A stretch of 64,000 bases of DNA, from assembly GCF_002843355.2 (NCBI RefSeq), contig NZ_PJAI02000015.1:1-64000 (forward strand), given 5' to 3'. Shown here piece after piece: positions 17,815 to 27,170 of this stretch (its first letter is position 1; every line of letters starts with the position of its first letter). The translations under genes were made by a program, and so were the position numbers. Under the pieces are notes generated by a model, which saw nothing but the letters and a program-made list of their open reading frames with translations, was not told the origin of the DNA and made no database searches. The stretch is from Colwellia echini. GTDB taxonomy: Bacteria > Pseudomonadota > Gammaproteobacteria > Enterobacterales > Alteromonadaceae.

Positions 17815-20358
17815 TTACGCTGTTTCTGCAGCTGCATCGATATAAGTTACAGCTATTTTTTCTTCGTCACGTGCCGGACGAATTTGCTCTCGCTCAGTAA
17901 CAAACTGAATATTGCTATCAGTTTTATCTGAGTTAACAAATGATTTGAAACGTTTTAACGCTTCTGGATCTTCAATGGTTGTTTTCCATTCACATTGGTA
18001 AGTACCAACAATATTTTCCATTTTAGCTTCAAGCACTTCGTTAATACCGATGCTGTCATTGATTACTATTTCTTGTAGATAAGCTAAGCCACCTTCTAAG
18101 TTTTCTAACCAAGTAGAAGTACGTTGTAAGCGGTCACCTGTTTGTACGTAGAACATTAAAATACGGTCAACGTATTTAACTAAGGTTTCATCGTCTAAAT
18201 CGGTAGCAAATAAGTCAGCGTGGCGAGGTTTCATACCACCGTTACCTGCTACATATAAGTTCCAACCACCTTCAGTGGCGATAATACCAATATCTTTACC
18301 TTGCGCTTCAGCACACTCACGAGTACAACCAGACACTCCGAACTTAATCTTATGTGGAGCACGTAAGCCTTTGTAACGGTTCTCTAATTCGATAGCCATA
18401 CCAATACTGTCTTTAACGCCGTAACGACACCAAGTAGAGCCGACACATGATTTAACCGTACGTAATGATTTACCATAGGCATGACCTGTTTCAAAACCAG
18501 CGTCAACTAACTCTTTCCAAATTGGTGGAAGTTGTTCAACACGCGCACCGAATAAATCGACACGAGCACCACCAGTAATTTTGGTATAAAGATTATATTT
18601 TTTAGCTACTTCGCCTAAAACAATAAGCTTGTCTGGAGTGATTTCACCACCAGCAATACGAGGAACTATTGAGTAAGTACCGTCTTTTTGCATGTTACCT
18701 AAGTAGGTATCGTTAGTATCTTGTAATGATAAATGGGCTTTTTTCAGAATGTAGTCATTCCAAGCTGAAGCAAGCACTGAACCCGCTAACGGCTTACAAA
18801 TCTCACAACCTAAACCTTTACCGTGTTTTGACAATAATTCATCAAAAGTTTTAATTTTTTCTGCTGTTACAATGTCGTATATTTCACGACGTGAGTATGC
18901 GAAATGCTCACAAATGTCTTTTTTAACTTCAACACCGCGTTTTTCAAATTCGTTATCAGCAACACTTTTAACTAACGCCGCACAACCACCACAACCAGAG
19001 CCAGCTTTAGTACAACTCTTAACTTCAGCAACAGTACAAGCACCTGCGTCAATTGAATCAATAATGTCGCCTTTAGTTACGTTATGACACGAACATATAC
19101 TTGCTGTGGCAGGTAAAGAATCAACACCTAGCGTAGGTTTGTCACTACCCATTGGTAAAATCAAACCTTCTGGCGATTCAGGTAAATCAATACCGTTAAG
19201 CATGTATTGTAGTAATGTGTCGTAATCGCCCGTATCACCAATTAATACCGCACCTAACATGCGAGTTTTATCGGCAGATACTACAATCTTTTTATAAACG
19301 CCTTCAGGTTGGTTTTCGTAGGTATAAGTTAAAGCTCCTTCGGTTTTAGCATGTGCATCACCAATTGAGCCAACTTCTACACCCATAAGTTTCAGCTTGG
19401 TACTCATATCAGCACCAGTAAATTCACCTTCTTCACCAGCAATGTGTTTTGCTGCAACTTTAGCCATGTTGTAACCTGGCGCAACTAAACCAAAGATAAA
19501 GTTGTTCCATAACGCACATTCACCAATAGCGTAGATGTTTTCGTCTGATGTTTGACATTGATTGTTGATAACAATACCGCCACGTGCGCCTATTTCTAAG
19601 TCAAAGTCACGTGCTAGGTTATCGTACGGGCGAATACCCGCTGAGAATAAAATTAAATCGGTTTCTAGCTCTGTACCGTCGCTGAAACATAATTTATAAC
19701 GACATGTGTCACCTGCAACAATTTCGTTAGTTGCTTTTGATGTATGTACTTTTACGCCTAGCTCTTCAATTTTTGTACGTAATAAGCGACCACCGCCACC
19801 GTCAACTTGCACTGCCATTAATTGTGGTGCAAATTCAACTACGTGAGTTTCTAAACCAAGTTCTTTTACGGCTTTTGCTGCTTCTAAACCAAGTAAACCA
19901 CCACCAATTACCACACCTACTTTACTTACTTTAGCGCTAGCTTCAATGGCTTCTAAATCTTCAATAGTACGGTAAACTAAACCATGTTCAACATCGCCAC
20001 CAGGAATTGGCGGAACAAAAGGATAAGAGCCCGTAGCTAGAATAAGTTTGTCGTACTCAAAGGTGTCGCCACTCTCAGTAGTAACTACTTTAGCTGCTTT
20101 ATTAATGTCGACTACTTTAGCGTTAGTTTTAAAGGTAACACCTAATGCGTCATAATTTTCAGGAGTAGTTAAAGCAAGATCTTCTGCTGTTTTACCTGCA
20201 AAGTATGAAGATAAATAAACACGGTCATAGGCTAATCGTGATTCAGCAGAAAGCACTGTGATTTGTGAATTAGCATTTTTTGCCATTTCTTCAACAAAGT
20301 GATGGCCAACCATGCCATTACCTACTACAACTATTTTAAATTTTGTATCTGTGCTCAT
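17815..20358 (-). CDS. nirB: nitrite reductase (NADH) large subunit
   Basis: 847 residues, full length. The N-terminal FAD/NAD part begins KIVVVGNGMVGHHFVEEM. A central BFD-like [2Fe-2S] domain has CSCHNVTKG and CTKAGSGCGGC. The C-terminal siroheme/[4Fe-4S] half carries CVGSTWCRYG and KFGVSGCTRECAEAQGKD with the four cluster Cys. It reduces nitrite to ammonium with NADH in the cytoplasm. First gene of the operon, with a consensus sigma-54 promoter 103 bases upstream of the start. Confidence 0.97.
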   Translation of the reverse strand: MSTDTKFKIVVVGNGMVGHHFVEEMAKNANSQITVLSAESRLAYDRVYLSSYFAGKTAEDLALTTPENYDALGVTFKTNAKVVDINKAAKVVTTESGDTFEYDKLILATGSYPFVPPIPGGDVEHGLVYRTIEDLEAIEASAKVSKVGVVIGGGLLGLEAAKAVKELGLETHVVEFAPQLMAVQVDGGGGRLLRTKIEELGVKVHTSKATNEIVAGDTCRYKLCFSDGTELETDLILFSAGIRPYDNLARDFDLEIGARGGIVINNQCQTSDENIYAIGECALWNNFIFGLVAPGYNMAKVAAKHIAGEEGEFTGADMSTKLKLMGVEVGSIGDAHAKTEGALTYTYENQPEGVYKKIVVSADKTRMLGAVLIGDTGDYDTLLQYMLNGIDLPESPEGLILPMGSDKPTLGVDSLPATASICSCHNVTKGDIIDSIDAGACTVAEVKSCTKAGSGCGGCAALVKSVADNEFEKRGVEVKKDICEHFAYSRREIYDIVTAEKIKTFDELLSKHGKGLGCEICKPLAGSVLASAWNDYILKKAHLSLQDTNDTYLGNMQKDGTYSIVPRIAGGEITPDKLIVLGEVAKKYNLYTKITGGARVDLFGARVEQLPPIWKELVDAGFETGHAYGKSLRTVKSCVGSTWCRYGVKDSIGMAIELENRYKGLRAPHKIKFGVSGCTRECAEAQGKDIGIIATEGGWNLYVAGNGGMKPRHADLFATDLDDETLVKYVDRILMFYVQTGDRLQRTSTWLENLEGGLAYLQEIVINDSIGINEVLEAKMENIVGTYQCEWKTTIEDPEALKRFKSFVNSDKTDSNIQFVTEREQIRPARDEEKIAVTYIDAAAETA

Positions 20359-20460
20359 ATTGTTAATCCTACTTTTACTTACTAATTCGACAATGAATTA
20401 AAATCGCTTAGTTACTCACGGCGCAACGAACTACGATTATTCTCAACATGCCATTAATAG

Positions 20461-20476
20461 AGCAAATGCGGTGCCA
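20461..20476 (-). promoter_or_regulatory. sigma-54 promoter of nirB-nirD-nasA
   Basis: Read on the minus strand the sequence is TGGCAC-CGCAT-TTGCT, an exact match to the -24/-12 consensus TGGCAC-N5-TTGCW. It predicts a transcript start near 20450 and a 5' leader of about 90 bases. Confidence 0.85.
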
Positions 20477-20560
20477 ATTTATTTTTTAATTAAATAACAA
20501 CAGCTTGCATTATAGTGCACTAAATAGGTTCGAGTTTTTGCACTAGGTTGATCATTAGCA

Positions 20561-20577
20561 GGCACTGACAAGGTGCA
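20561..20577 (-). promoter_or_regulatory. candidate NtrC enhancer site for nirB
   Basis: TGCACC-N5-AGTGCC on the minus strand resembles the NtrC consensus TGCACC-N5-GGTGCA and lies about 100 bases upstream of the sigma-54 promoter, the usual enhancer distance. A palindrome TAGTGCACTA lies between them, at about 20513-20522. No gene is evident between 20359 and 20903. Confidence 0.45.
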
Positions 20578-20814
20578 AACTGTTACAAAATATAATCGAC
20601 TGTGTAAAGTGGTTGAAAGCCAATAAAAATAGGAGGTTTTGTTAACTTCTCTATGACTAATAATAGAAAAATCAAAGGAGTGACAGGTTTGTGGCAAATA
20701 ATTAGCAATTGAAGTATTAAATCAATTACCTTCAAGTGATATGAGTTGGTTTGTATGCTTATTACTAGCAATAATGTAAACGCTATTATAAAAATACTGT
20801 TGTGCAAATAAAAA

Positions 20815-20838
20815 AGGCTACCTTAAATAAGGCAGCCT
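20815..20838 (-). terminator. terminator of the PEP-CTERM gene
   Basis: AGGCTACCTTA pairs with TAAGGCAGCCT (one mismatch) over 2 bases, and a run of T follows on the minus strand. Confidence 0.75.
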
Positions 20839-20903
20839 AGTTTTTGATAATTAACTCAATTAGTAATGCAGCTTGTGCATAACAATCAGGTAATTATAGA
20901 TAA

Positions 20904-21533
20904 TTACGCAGATTTCTTTCTACGAGATAAACCAATACCTGCTAAGCCTAAACCTAATAAAGCAATTGAAAGAGGTTCTGGAACCGACACTGCAGGAACC
21001 GCCAACGCAGTACCACGAAGCACTACATTATCAATAAGTGCACCTTCAAAATTACCTGACAAAAAATCTGTTACATCAGTACTAAATCTAAAAGTAAAAG
21101 TACTCAAATCATCTGCGCCAGTAATAGCACCAACTGAAACAGATTCAAAACCTTGTGAACCACCTAAGCCAGTAGTCCAAAGGTTGTTCCAATTTGTACC
21201 ATTGTTAGACCAACTTAAAGAGAGAGTATCATTACTATCTGATGGCCCTAATTCATCCCAACTAAAATCAATATAAATATCTTTAAATGATTCGGTTGAA
21301 TTAGCATGAGCTGCTTCTGCATCTACACTAAACCAAATAAAGTCACGTAATCGTAATGCGCCGTTAACGATGGCTACATCATTATTATCATCTTCGATTG
21401 TAGACCAACCGTTTCCAACAGTATTACTATCTGCACGGTTAAAGTCATCTTCAAAGATAATTGTCGCTGATGCACTAGCGCAAAAAAGAGTTAATGCTGC
21501 TGCGGTAGCTATATTTTTAAATATTTTTTTCAT
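20904..21533 (-). CDS. PEP-CTERM sorting-domain exported protein
   Basis: 209 residues. A signal peptide ends near residue 23 (ALTLFCASASA). The middle resembles a lectin-like beta-sandwich (IFEDDFNRADSNTVGNGWS; ALRLRDFIWFS). The C-terminus is a classical PEP-CTERM tripartite signal: VPEP, a hydrophobic helix (LSIALLGLGLAGIGL) and RRKK. Such proteins are processed by an exosortase and are often linked to exopolysaccharide. No exosortase gene is in the window. The flanking genes are unrelated, so its partner system must lie elsewhere. Confidence 0.85.
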   Translation of the reverse strand: MKKIFKNIATAAALTLFCASASATIIFEDDFNRADSNTVGNGWSTIEDDNNDVAIVNGALRLRDFIWFSVDAEAAHANSTESFKDIYIDFSWDELGPSDSNDTLSLSWSNNGTNWNNLWTTGLGGSQGFESVSVGAITGADDLSTFTFRFSTDVTDFLSGNFEGALIDNVVLRGTALAVPAVSVPEPLSIALLGLGLAGIGLSRRKKSA

Positions 21534-21724
21534 AAGTAAATTCCATTATGTAATGTTATGAATTGTTAGTTTATTTATGTATTTGGTTGAGTCTATAGCT
21601 CTTCTCAAATATTGTTCATTCAGTTCCATTTGTTAACATTTAGCTTTTATTAGTTACGACTATCTAAATATTAATTGCGATTAACAGTAGTTCAATCTAA
21701 AAACTTTGAAACCTACTTGATAAA

Positions 21725-21742
21725 AAGCACGAATCAAGCCAA
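21725..21742 (-). promoter_or_regulatory. possible sigma-54-like element upstream of the PEP-CTERM gene
   Basis: On the minus strand TTGGC...TGCTT keeps the GG-N10-GC spacing of a -24/-12 promoter but departs from consensus elsewhere. The long upstream region (21534-21978) holds no gene, which fits a long leader or distant control. Weak evidence. Confidence 0.25.
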
Positions 21743-21978
21743 AAAAATTTATACACTAAAAATCAATGGTATAGGTTTTTTGTACAATTAAACTGGTTTG
21801 ATGTGTAAATAAAACAGACACTTTAAGATGAAATATATCTATGTAATCAGTATGTTAAATATATGTGTTACTTACTACTAAGTAACACAATTTGATAAAG
21901 CGAAAAAGTCATATCACTTTGGGTAACCAATAGCGTGAACTGAAGTTAGTAATGACGGTCAGCTACAAGTTTTTTATT

Positions 21979-24693
21979 CTAAGTCACGATAGTAAATTTT
22001 TTCAAAAAATCATTCGCAGGCATTGGTCTGCCAGTAAAGTAGCCTTGAACATAATCGCATTGTTCAGCATATAGATATTGTAATTGCTCTTGCGTTTCAA
22101 CCCCCTCAGCCAGTACTTTTAGACCTAAAGAATGACCCATATGGATAATTGCTCTCGCAATAGATTTACTGTCTATATCATTTTCAATTTCTGCAATGAA
22201 ACTGCGATCAATTTTTACTTTTTGAATAGGGAAACGCTTTAGATAACTGAGTGAAGAGTAACCTGTGCCAAAGTCATCCATTGCCAACTGAAAACCAGCA
22301 TCTTTTAAGTTTTGCATCGTGATAATAGCTTCATCAACATTATCCATTACCGCACCCTCAGTAATTTCTAGTTCGATAAAGCCAGGGCTAACATCTTGTT
22401 CTTGTAGAATACGTAACATATTTGAGACAAAGTCTTTACGTCTAAATTGCACTGGCGATATATTAATAGCGATTCTAATGGCTAAAATGCCTGCACTTAA
22501 AAAGCGTTTCACTTCTCGACATGCTTGCGCTAGTACCCAATCACCTAACTCATGAATTAAACCGCTTTGCTCGGCAATTGTTATAAACACATCAGGCGGG
22601 ATCATACCTTTTTCCGGATGATGCCAACGTATTAAAGCTTCAGCGCCTACTAAGGTATTATTGTCGATAGTGAACAGCGGTTGATAGTACAGTTCAAAAT
22701 GGCCCTGTGTTAATGACTTGATTAAATCAGCCAATATTTCTTTATTTTGCTGTAATTTAGCGTTCATTTCTTTAGTAAAGAAACGAGTGATATTACGACC
22801 GTCATTTTTCGCTTGATACATGGCTATATCTGCATTGCGTAATAACTCTTCACTGCTCTGAGCATCCTCAGGATAAATGGTAATACCTATGCTACTGCCA
22901 ATATGAATATCATTATCGTTAACCATTATGGGTGTTTTCAATAATTTATTGATACGCTGCGCCACAACCATAGCGTCTTCTGCTTTGTTAATTTTGTTGT
23001 TTATAAAAGCAAATTCATCGCCACCTAAACGTGAAACTGTGTCTGTTTCTCGGCCAATATCCGATAACATCAGCGCTACTTTTTTTAATAATTCATCACC
23101 GGCATCATGCCCCATAGTGTCATTAACTATTTTAAAATTGTCTAAATCTAAAAAGAACACCGCAAATTTTTGAATATGCCGTTTAGCCAGCGCAATAGAT
23201 TGTTGTAATCGGTCTTGAAATAGCAACCTATTCGGTAAACCTGTTAAAGGATCGTGCAAGGCTAAATGCTTTAATTGATATTCAACTTCTTTACGTTCTT
23301 TGATCTGTAATTCTAAATGATGGTTTTTGGCATCGAGCGCCATTTTAGTTTTATTAAAATGATAGGCTAGTAGGCCAAATTCATCTTGCCTGCTGTCATC
23401 CAGCATTTTTTTCGGGTTAGCTTTATCTTTTATGGGGTGTTGCAGTTGATTGACCATTTCATACATAGGAACAATCAAGCAACGTCGACAATAGAAAAAT
23501 CCTAGAAATGCCGCAATAATCATAATACCGATAAGTAGAATTAGAATCAGGTTGGCTACTTTACTTGCACTATCTATCGCTATTTTTTGTGGGGTAACAA
23601 CCACAATTTTCCATAATGTTTCAGGGATAATAAATACCGACACATGCACTGGCTCATCTAGAATAAAGTCATACTTATTGGTAACTGATACAGTTTTAAT
23701 ATTTTTATGCTCACCTTCATCTCTGAGGATTAACATATTGGCGACAATTAATTCAGCGTCTTGTTGTGATATTTGTTCGCTTTGTTCGGCTATTTTTTCT
23801 GCGAGTAGCTTATTCTTGTCTTTTACTGACGTAATTAAACCTAAATTCACCTCCTCCAAAATATCTGCGATAGGTTGAAATAGCTCTAGCTTTTTGGCAA
23901 GTTGATTAACGGTAATATATTCTTTGGTATAGTTATCTTTATTGCGACTAGTTATTTTAGTTAATTGTTCATCAGGAAAAGACAGAAACTTATTATGACG
24001 GTCAACAGCATAGGCATAGCCGCCTAATTTAGCGCTACTTTCAGCTAGTATGCTTTTAAGTTGCTGTAAACTTACATCAACAGTGGCATTGCCTATAAAT
24101 TCTTGTTGTTCAAACATTGCAACGGTACAAGTTACCATGGGCGCTAAAGTGTAGGGATCCATATATGATTTAGACCACAAACACTCACCAGGCTTGCTAT
24201 AACGAGACGGAACATACCATTCTTCAAAATGATAACCGCTACCTGCTAGGTCATTATATTGGTCAAAATATTGTAATTCGCCATTATTATCTCGTCCCCA
24301 AAAAAAGCTTCGTTGCTTAACACCTTGAGTAAACTTATTAGGCTCAGGCCATATACCACCACCTACTATAAGATTTTGGCTCTCTTGCAAAGCAAGCATT
24401 TGTGGAATAACGCGATCGAATAGTTGTGGATTTTTAGGTAGGTTTTCAGCAACTGTAGCTAAATTGCGAGCTAAGGTTTCCGCAATACTAATATGTAGTG
24501 AGATTTCAGACACAATGCGTGAGCCAGTTTCATCAATCAATTCTTTATTTTTACTAATTAGATGATCTTTAGCAACGCGGTCTACCACAATATAAGTAGC
24601 GGTAATCATGACTAAAAAAAGTAAGCTCAAACCTAAAGAAAATTTAATTAAAATGGTATTTTTTGATCTTACTTCTGTTCGAATAGAAGACAT
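21979..24693 (-). CDS. membrane GGDEF-EAL cyclic-di-GMP enzyme with periplasmic Cache sensor
   Basis: 904 residues. TM helix at about 15-35, a large periplasmic Cache-type sensor region (about 40-375), a second TM at about 378-400, then a HAMP-like linker. The GGDEF domain is intact (SRLGGDEFA), with an inhibitory RxxD site (RETD) five residues before it. The EAL domain is also intact (GAEALIRWHHP, ELEITEGAVM, MDDFGTGYSSLSYLKRFP, LAEGVET). Both synthesis and breakdown of c-di-GMP are therefore possible. The ligand of the Cache domain is unknown. An 8-base C tract (coding sense) lies about 55 bases upstream of the start. Confidence 0.92.
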   Translation of the reverse strand: MSSIRTEVRSKNTILIKFSLGLSLLFLVMITATYIVVDRVAKDHLISKNKELIDETGSRIVSEISLHISIAETLARNLATVAENLPKNPQLFDRVIPQMLALQESQNLIVGGGIWPEPNKFTQGVKQRSFFWGRDNNGELQYFDQYNDLAGSGYHFEEWYVPSRYSKPGECLWSKSYMDPYTLAPMVTCTVAMFEQQEFIGNATVDVSLQQLKSILAESSAKLGGYAYAVDRHNKFLSFPDEQLTKITSRNKDNYTKEYITVNQLAKKLELFQPIADILEEVNLGLITSVKDKNKLLAEKIAEQSEQISQQDAELIVANMLILRDEGEHKNIKTVSVTNKYDFILDEPVHVSVFIIPETLWKIVVVTPQKIAIDSASKVANLILILLIGIMIIAAFLGFFYCRRCLIVPMYEMVNQLQHPIKDKANPKKMLDDSRQDEFGLLAYHFNKTKMALDAKNHHLELQIKERKEVEYQLKHLALHDPLTGLPNRLLFQDRLQQSIALAKRHIQKFAVFFLDLDNFKIVNDTMGHDAGDELLKKVALMLSDIGRETDTVSRLGGDEFAFINNKINKAEDAMVVAQRINKLLKTPIMVNDNDIHIGSSIGITIYPEDAQSSEELLRNADIAMYQAKNDGRNITRFFTKEMNAKLQQNKEILADLIKSLTQGHFELYYQPLFTIDNNTLVGAEALIRWHHPEKGMIPPDVFITIAEQSGLIHELGDWVLAQACREVKRFLSAGILAIRIAINISPVQFRRKDFVSNMLRILQEQDVSPGFIELEITEGAVMDNVDEAIITMQNLKDAGFQLAMDDFGTGYSSLSYLKRFPIQKVKIDRSFIAEIENDIDSKSIARAIIHMGHSLGLKVLAEGVETQEQLQYLYAEQCDYVQGYFTGRPMPANDFLKKFTIVT

Positions 24694-24747
24694 CCCTTCT
24701 CCTTTATTTGTAGCCCTTAAATCTCAACAAAATGTATTATATATTCA

Positions 24748-24755
24748 GGGGGGGG
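24748..24755. repeat. G8 homopolymer in the promoter region of the GGDEF-EAL gene
   Basis: Eight consecutive G (plus strand) in a very AT-rich gap, just upstream of a TATAAT-like -10 box on the coding strand. It would fall in the -35/-10 spacer. Confidence 0.6.
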
Positions 24756-24826
24756 TATAACCATTTTCTAAGCATAGCAAAGACTTGTCATATCATCGTA
24801 AAATAAGTTTATGTATTTTAGAAATA

Positions 24827-24859
24827 AGAAAGCCATAATCGTTGAGATTATGGCTTTCT
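24827..24859 (-). terminator. terminator of narK
   Basis: A perfect 14-bp stem AGAAAGCCATAATC / GATTATGGCTTTCT with a 5-base loop, followed by an AT-rich tail on the minus strand. Confidence 0.75.
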
Positions 24860-24931
24860 ATTGATACGCAATGCTTAATTAGTGTAGCTTGAGGCTAATA
24901 CATTTAAGATTATTCAGCCTCAGATTAGAAA

Positions 24932-26413
24932 TTAATGAACTTGAATAAGCTCAACCGTACCATCTTCTCTGATTTCAGTAATAGAACCCTTTGGTTCCTG
25001 CATAAACAGTAAGGTAACAAAACCTACAACCGCTGTTGCAGCAATCACTAAGAAGAATGTTTGGTAACTAACCATAGACAATACAGTTAAATACACAACC
25101 GCACCAACGTTACCGTATGCACCAGTCATACCCGCTATTTGACCTGTTAATCGACGTTTGATTAATGGTACTGCAGCAAATACCGCACCTTCACCCGCTT
25201 GTACGAAGAACGAACAAGCCATAACAATAATTACTGCTAAAGGAAGTGACCAAGTACTATTAATTGAAGCCATAGCTAGGTAACCCAAAGCTAAACCAGC
25301 AGTTAATATTAATAAGGTTTTCTTACGACCATATTTATCGCTCAACCAACCACCACCAGGACGAGACATTAAATTCATAAAGGCGTAAAGTGATGCAAGC
25401 ATACCCGCATAAACCATATCTAAACTGAACGTTTCAGCGAAGAACAATGGCAACATTGAAACAACCGCCAACTCTGAACCAAAAGTAGCAAAGTATAAAA
25501 TGTTAAGTACAGCCACTTGTTTGAATTGATATCTGTGAATTTCTGGAACTTCTTTAGTAAATAAATGGCCATTTACTTGGTAAGTTTTCCAAACTTCAAG
25601 AATGAATAACAATACCAAAGATACATAAGCGATAATTGTCATAGCGTCTGAAAGTAAACTAACGCCTTGCGGTGATAATTTCCAAGTAAGCAATCCTAAC
25701 GCACCGTACATTGGTAGCTTCATGATTAATAACAAATAAAAATCGCCAACACTAGTCACTTCCATAGCGCCCGTTTGCTTAGGTTTAAAGTAAGTAGAGC
25801 CTTTTGGTGTGTCGGTAACATTAGTGTACCAAATGAAACTAAAACCTAAACTTAGTAAACCTGTTAGGGCAATCGAGTAACGCCAAGCGTCTTCAATACC
25901 AAAAGTGCTACCAATATAAAGCGTAACTAGTGGTAATGACATTGCTGCAGCGGCTGAACCAAAGTTACCCCAACCGCCATAAATACCTTCAGCAGTACCT
26001 AATTCATTAGCTGGGAACCACTCACTTACCATACGAATACCAACAACAAAACCAGCACCGATAAAACCTAGTAAAAAACGGGCTAATGCTGCTTGTTCAA
26101 AGTTTTGCGCAAAGGCAAACATAAAACAAGGAATACTACAAACACCTAAAATAGCTGCATAAGTTAGTCGAGGACCATATTTATCGGTGAGCATACCGAC
26201 AATAATACGCGCAGGAATCGTTAACGCGACGTTTAATATAAGTAGGGTTTTAATTTCGCTACTGCTCAAACCTAATGTATCAGCTATAACAGCCAATAAC
26301 GGAGCATGGTTAAACCACACCATAAATGTGATGAAAAATGCCATCCAACTTAAATGCAAAGTTTTCATTTTCCCTGTAAATGACAATAATTTAATACCCG
26401 GCTGACTACTCAT
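24932..26413 (-). CDS. narK: NarK-type nitrate/nitrite transporter (MFS, NNP family)
   Basis: 493 residues from 26413, chosen because AGGA lies upstream and the longer frame runs through the promoter. About 12 TM helices. It shows the NNP signatures: FITFMVWFNHAPLLAVIADT in TM1, the nitrate motif GFIGAGFVVGIRMVSEWFP, then GWGNFGSAAAAMSLPL, and a second GEGAVFAAVPL...AGMTGAYGNVGAVVY motif. It brings nitrate into the cytoplasm for NasA. It stands about 4.6 kb upstream of nirB but shares the same promoter type, so the two units are probably co-regulated. Confidence 0.93.
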   Translation of the reverse strand: MSSQPGIKLLSFTGKMKTLHLSWMAFFITFMVWFNHAPLLAVIADTLGLSSSEIKTLLILNVALTIPARIIVGMLTDKYGPRLTYAAILGVCSIPCFMFAFAQNFEQAALARFLLGFIGAGFVVGIRMVSEWFPANELGTAEGIYGGWGNFGSAAAAMSLPLVTLYIGSTFGIEDAWRYSIALTGLLSLGFSFIWYTNVTDTPKGSTYFKPKQTGAMEVTSVGDFYLLLIMKLPMYGALGLLTWKLSPQGVSLLSDAMTIIAYVSLVLLFILEVWKTYQVNGHLFTKEVPEIHRYQFKQVAVLNILYFATFGSELAVVSMLPLFFAETFSLDMVYAGMLASLYAFMNLMSRPGGGWLSDKYGRKKTLLILTAGLALGYLAMASINSTWSLPLAVIIVMACSFFVQAGEGAVFAAVPLIKRRLTGQIAGMTGAYGNVGAVVYLTVLSMVSYQTFFLVIAATAVVGFVTLLFMQEPKGSITEIREDGTVELIQVH

Positions 26414-26450
26414 TGTATTTTTCCTATAAAATGTATATAAATTTAATAAG

Positions 26451-26466
26451 AGCAAACAAAGTGCCA
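26451..26466 (-). promoter_or_regulatory. sigma-54 promoter of narK
   Basis: On the minus strand TGGCAC-TTTGT-TTGCT matches the -24/-12 consensus exactly. The predicted start near 26440 gives a leader of about 26 bases before the ATG at 26413. Confidence 0.85.
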
Positions 26467-26558
26467 ACTATTTGTTTATTTTTATATCATTAAATATCAA
26501 CAGCTTAATGTTAAATTATAATTTATTAAATAATATTTTTTGCACTTCAGTGTAGAAC

Positions 26559-26575
26559 TGCACCAAGATCATGCA
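26559..26575 (-). promoter_or_regulatory. candidate NtrC enhancer site for narK
   Basis: The 17 bases TGCACCAAGATCATGCA (plus strand; the site is an imperfect palindrome) match 14 of 17 positions of the NtrC consensus TGCACCAAAATGGTGCA. The site is about 100 bases upstream of the sigma-54 promoter. Another TGCACT half-site lies at 26541. A tandem CACTAACTTGAG pair at about 26656-26679 probably belongs to the divergent gene's promoter region. Confidence 0.55.
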
Positions 26576-26744
26576 TTGTATTAATTTTTTTACCTTCTAT
26601 TAACGTTAATATGTTCATTGAGATCGTAAATGACTTTAAATATGTACTACTCTCACCACTAACTTGAGCACTAACTTGAGTAAGATAATTATAATCTTGT
26701 ATACTTCCATCATCCGAAAAACAGACAACTACCTTGGTTTTTAA

Positions 26745-27077
26745 ATGAATTTTTTATCTCTCTTATTACTCGGAGCAAGCTTAACTTTATTGTCACTTAG
26801 CTTAAGTGCTGAAAGTACCAAAAAATCGGCTGCTAGAGATATTAGTCATTTAATTTCTAAAGAAGAATTCCTAACTTATCAAGATGTTGCAGATTTTATT
26901 GAACAGTCACCTAAAGTGATGATCATAGTACCTGCATCGGCAGAAGATATTGAAAAATATGGACCACAAGTGGCAAAGTCGTTAACCGGCTCAGACTGCG
27001 ATAGAGATGGTGAGATGGATGACAACCCAAGGTGTAATGCTGTTTTCTTTAAATTGTGGATGAAATATGCAAAATAG
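26745..27077 (+). CDS. small exported protein with a calcium-loop-like motif
   Basis: 110 residues with a clear signal peptide (LLLLGASLTLLSLSLSA). The mature part has no family I recognise. Near the C-terminus, GSDCDRDGEMDDNPRC looks like a Ca2+-binding EF-hand or dockerin-type loop, with Cys residues at both ends that could form a disulfide. It is divergent from narK, and a TATAAT-like box lies about 50 bases upstream. Function unknown. Confidence 0.55.
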   Translation: MNFLSLLLLGASLTLLSLSLSAESTKKSAARDISHLISKEEFLTYQDVADFIEQSPKVMIIVPASAEDIEKYGPQVAKSLTGSDCDRDGEMDDNPRCNAVFFKLWMKYAK

Positions 27078-27170
27078 TGACGGTTAACTAAGCTGATTTT
27101 GAGTGAGTAATTCTTTTACTGTCGCACTGACGGCGACACAAAAAAAACAGTATAAACTTAACATATAAAC

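Noticed and set aside
20415-20440. Similarity of GAACTACGATTATT to the interior of mobile element B
   Set aside because: Only a short match, with no element ends or duplication nearby.
20479-20807. Two overlapping minus-strand open frames of 72-74 codons upstream of nirB
   Set aside because: They lie across the NtrC-like sites and upstream of the nirB promoter, have no ribosome sites, and look random in composition.
27120-27160. TGTCGC...GCGACA hairpin followed by eight A
   Set aside because: The A-run is on the wrong side for the plus-strand gene, and on the minus strand the T-run precedes the stem, so it is not a normal terminator.
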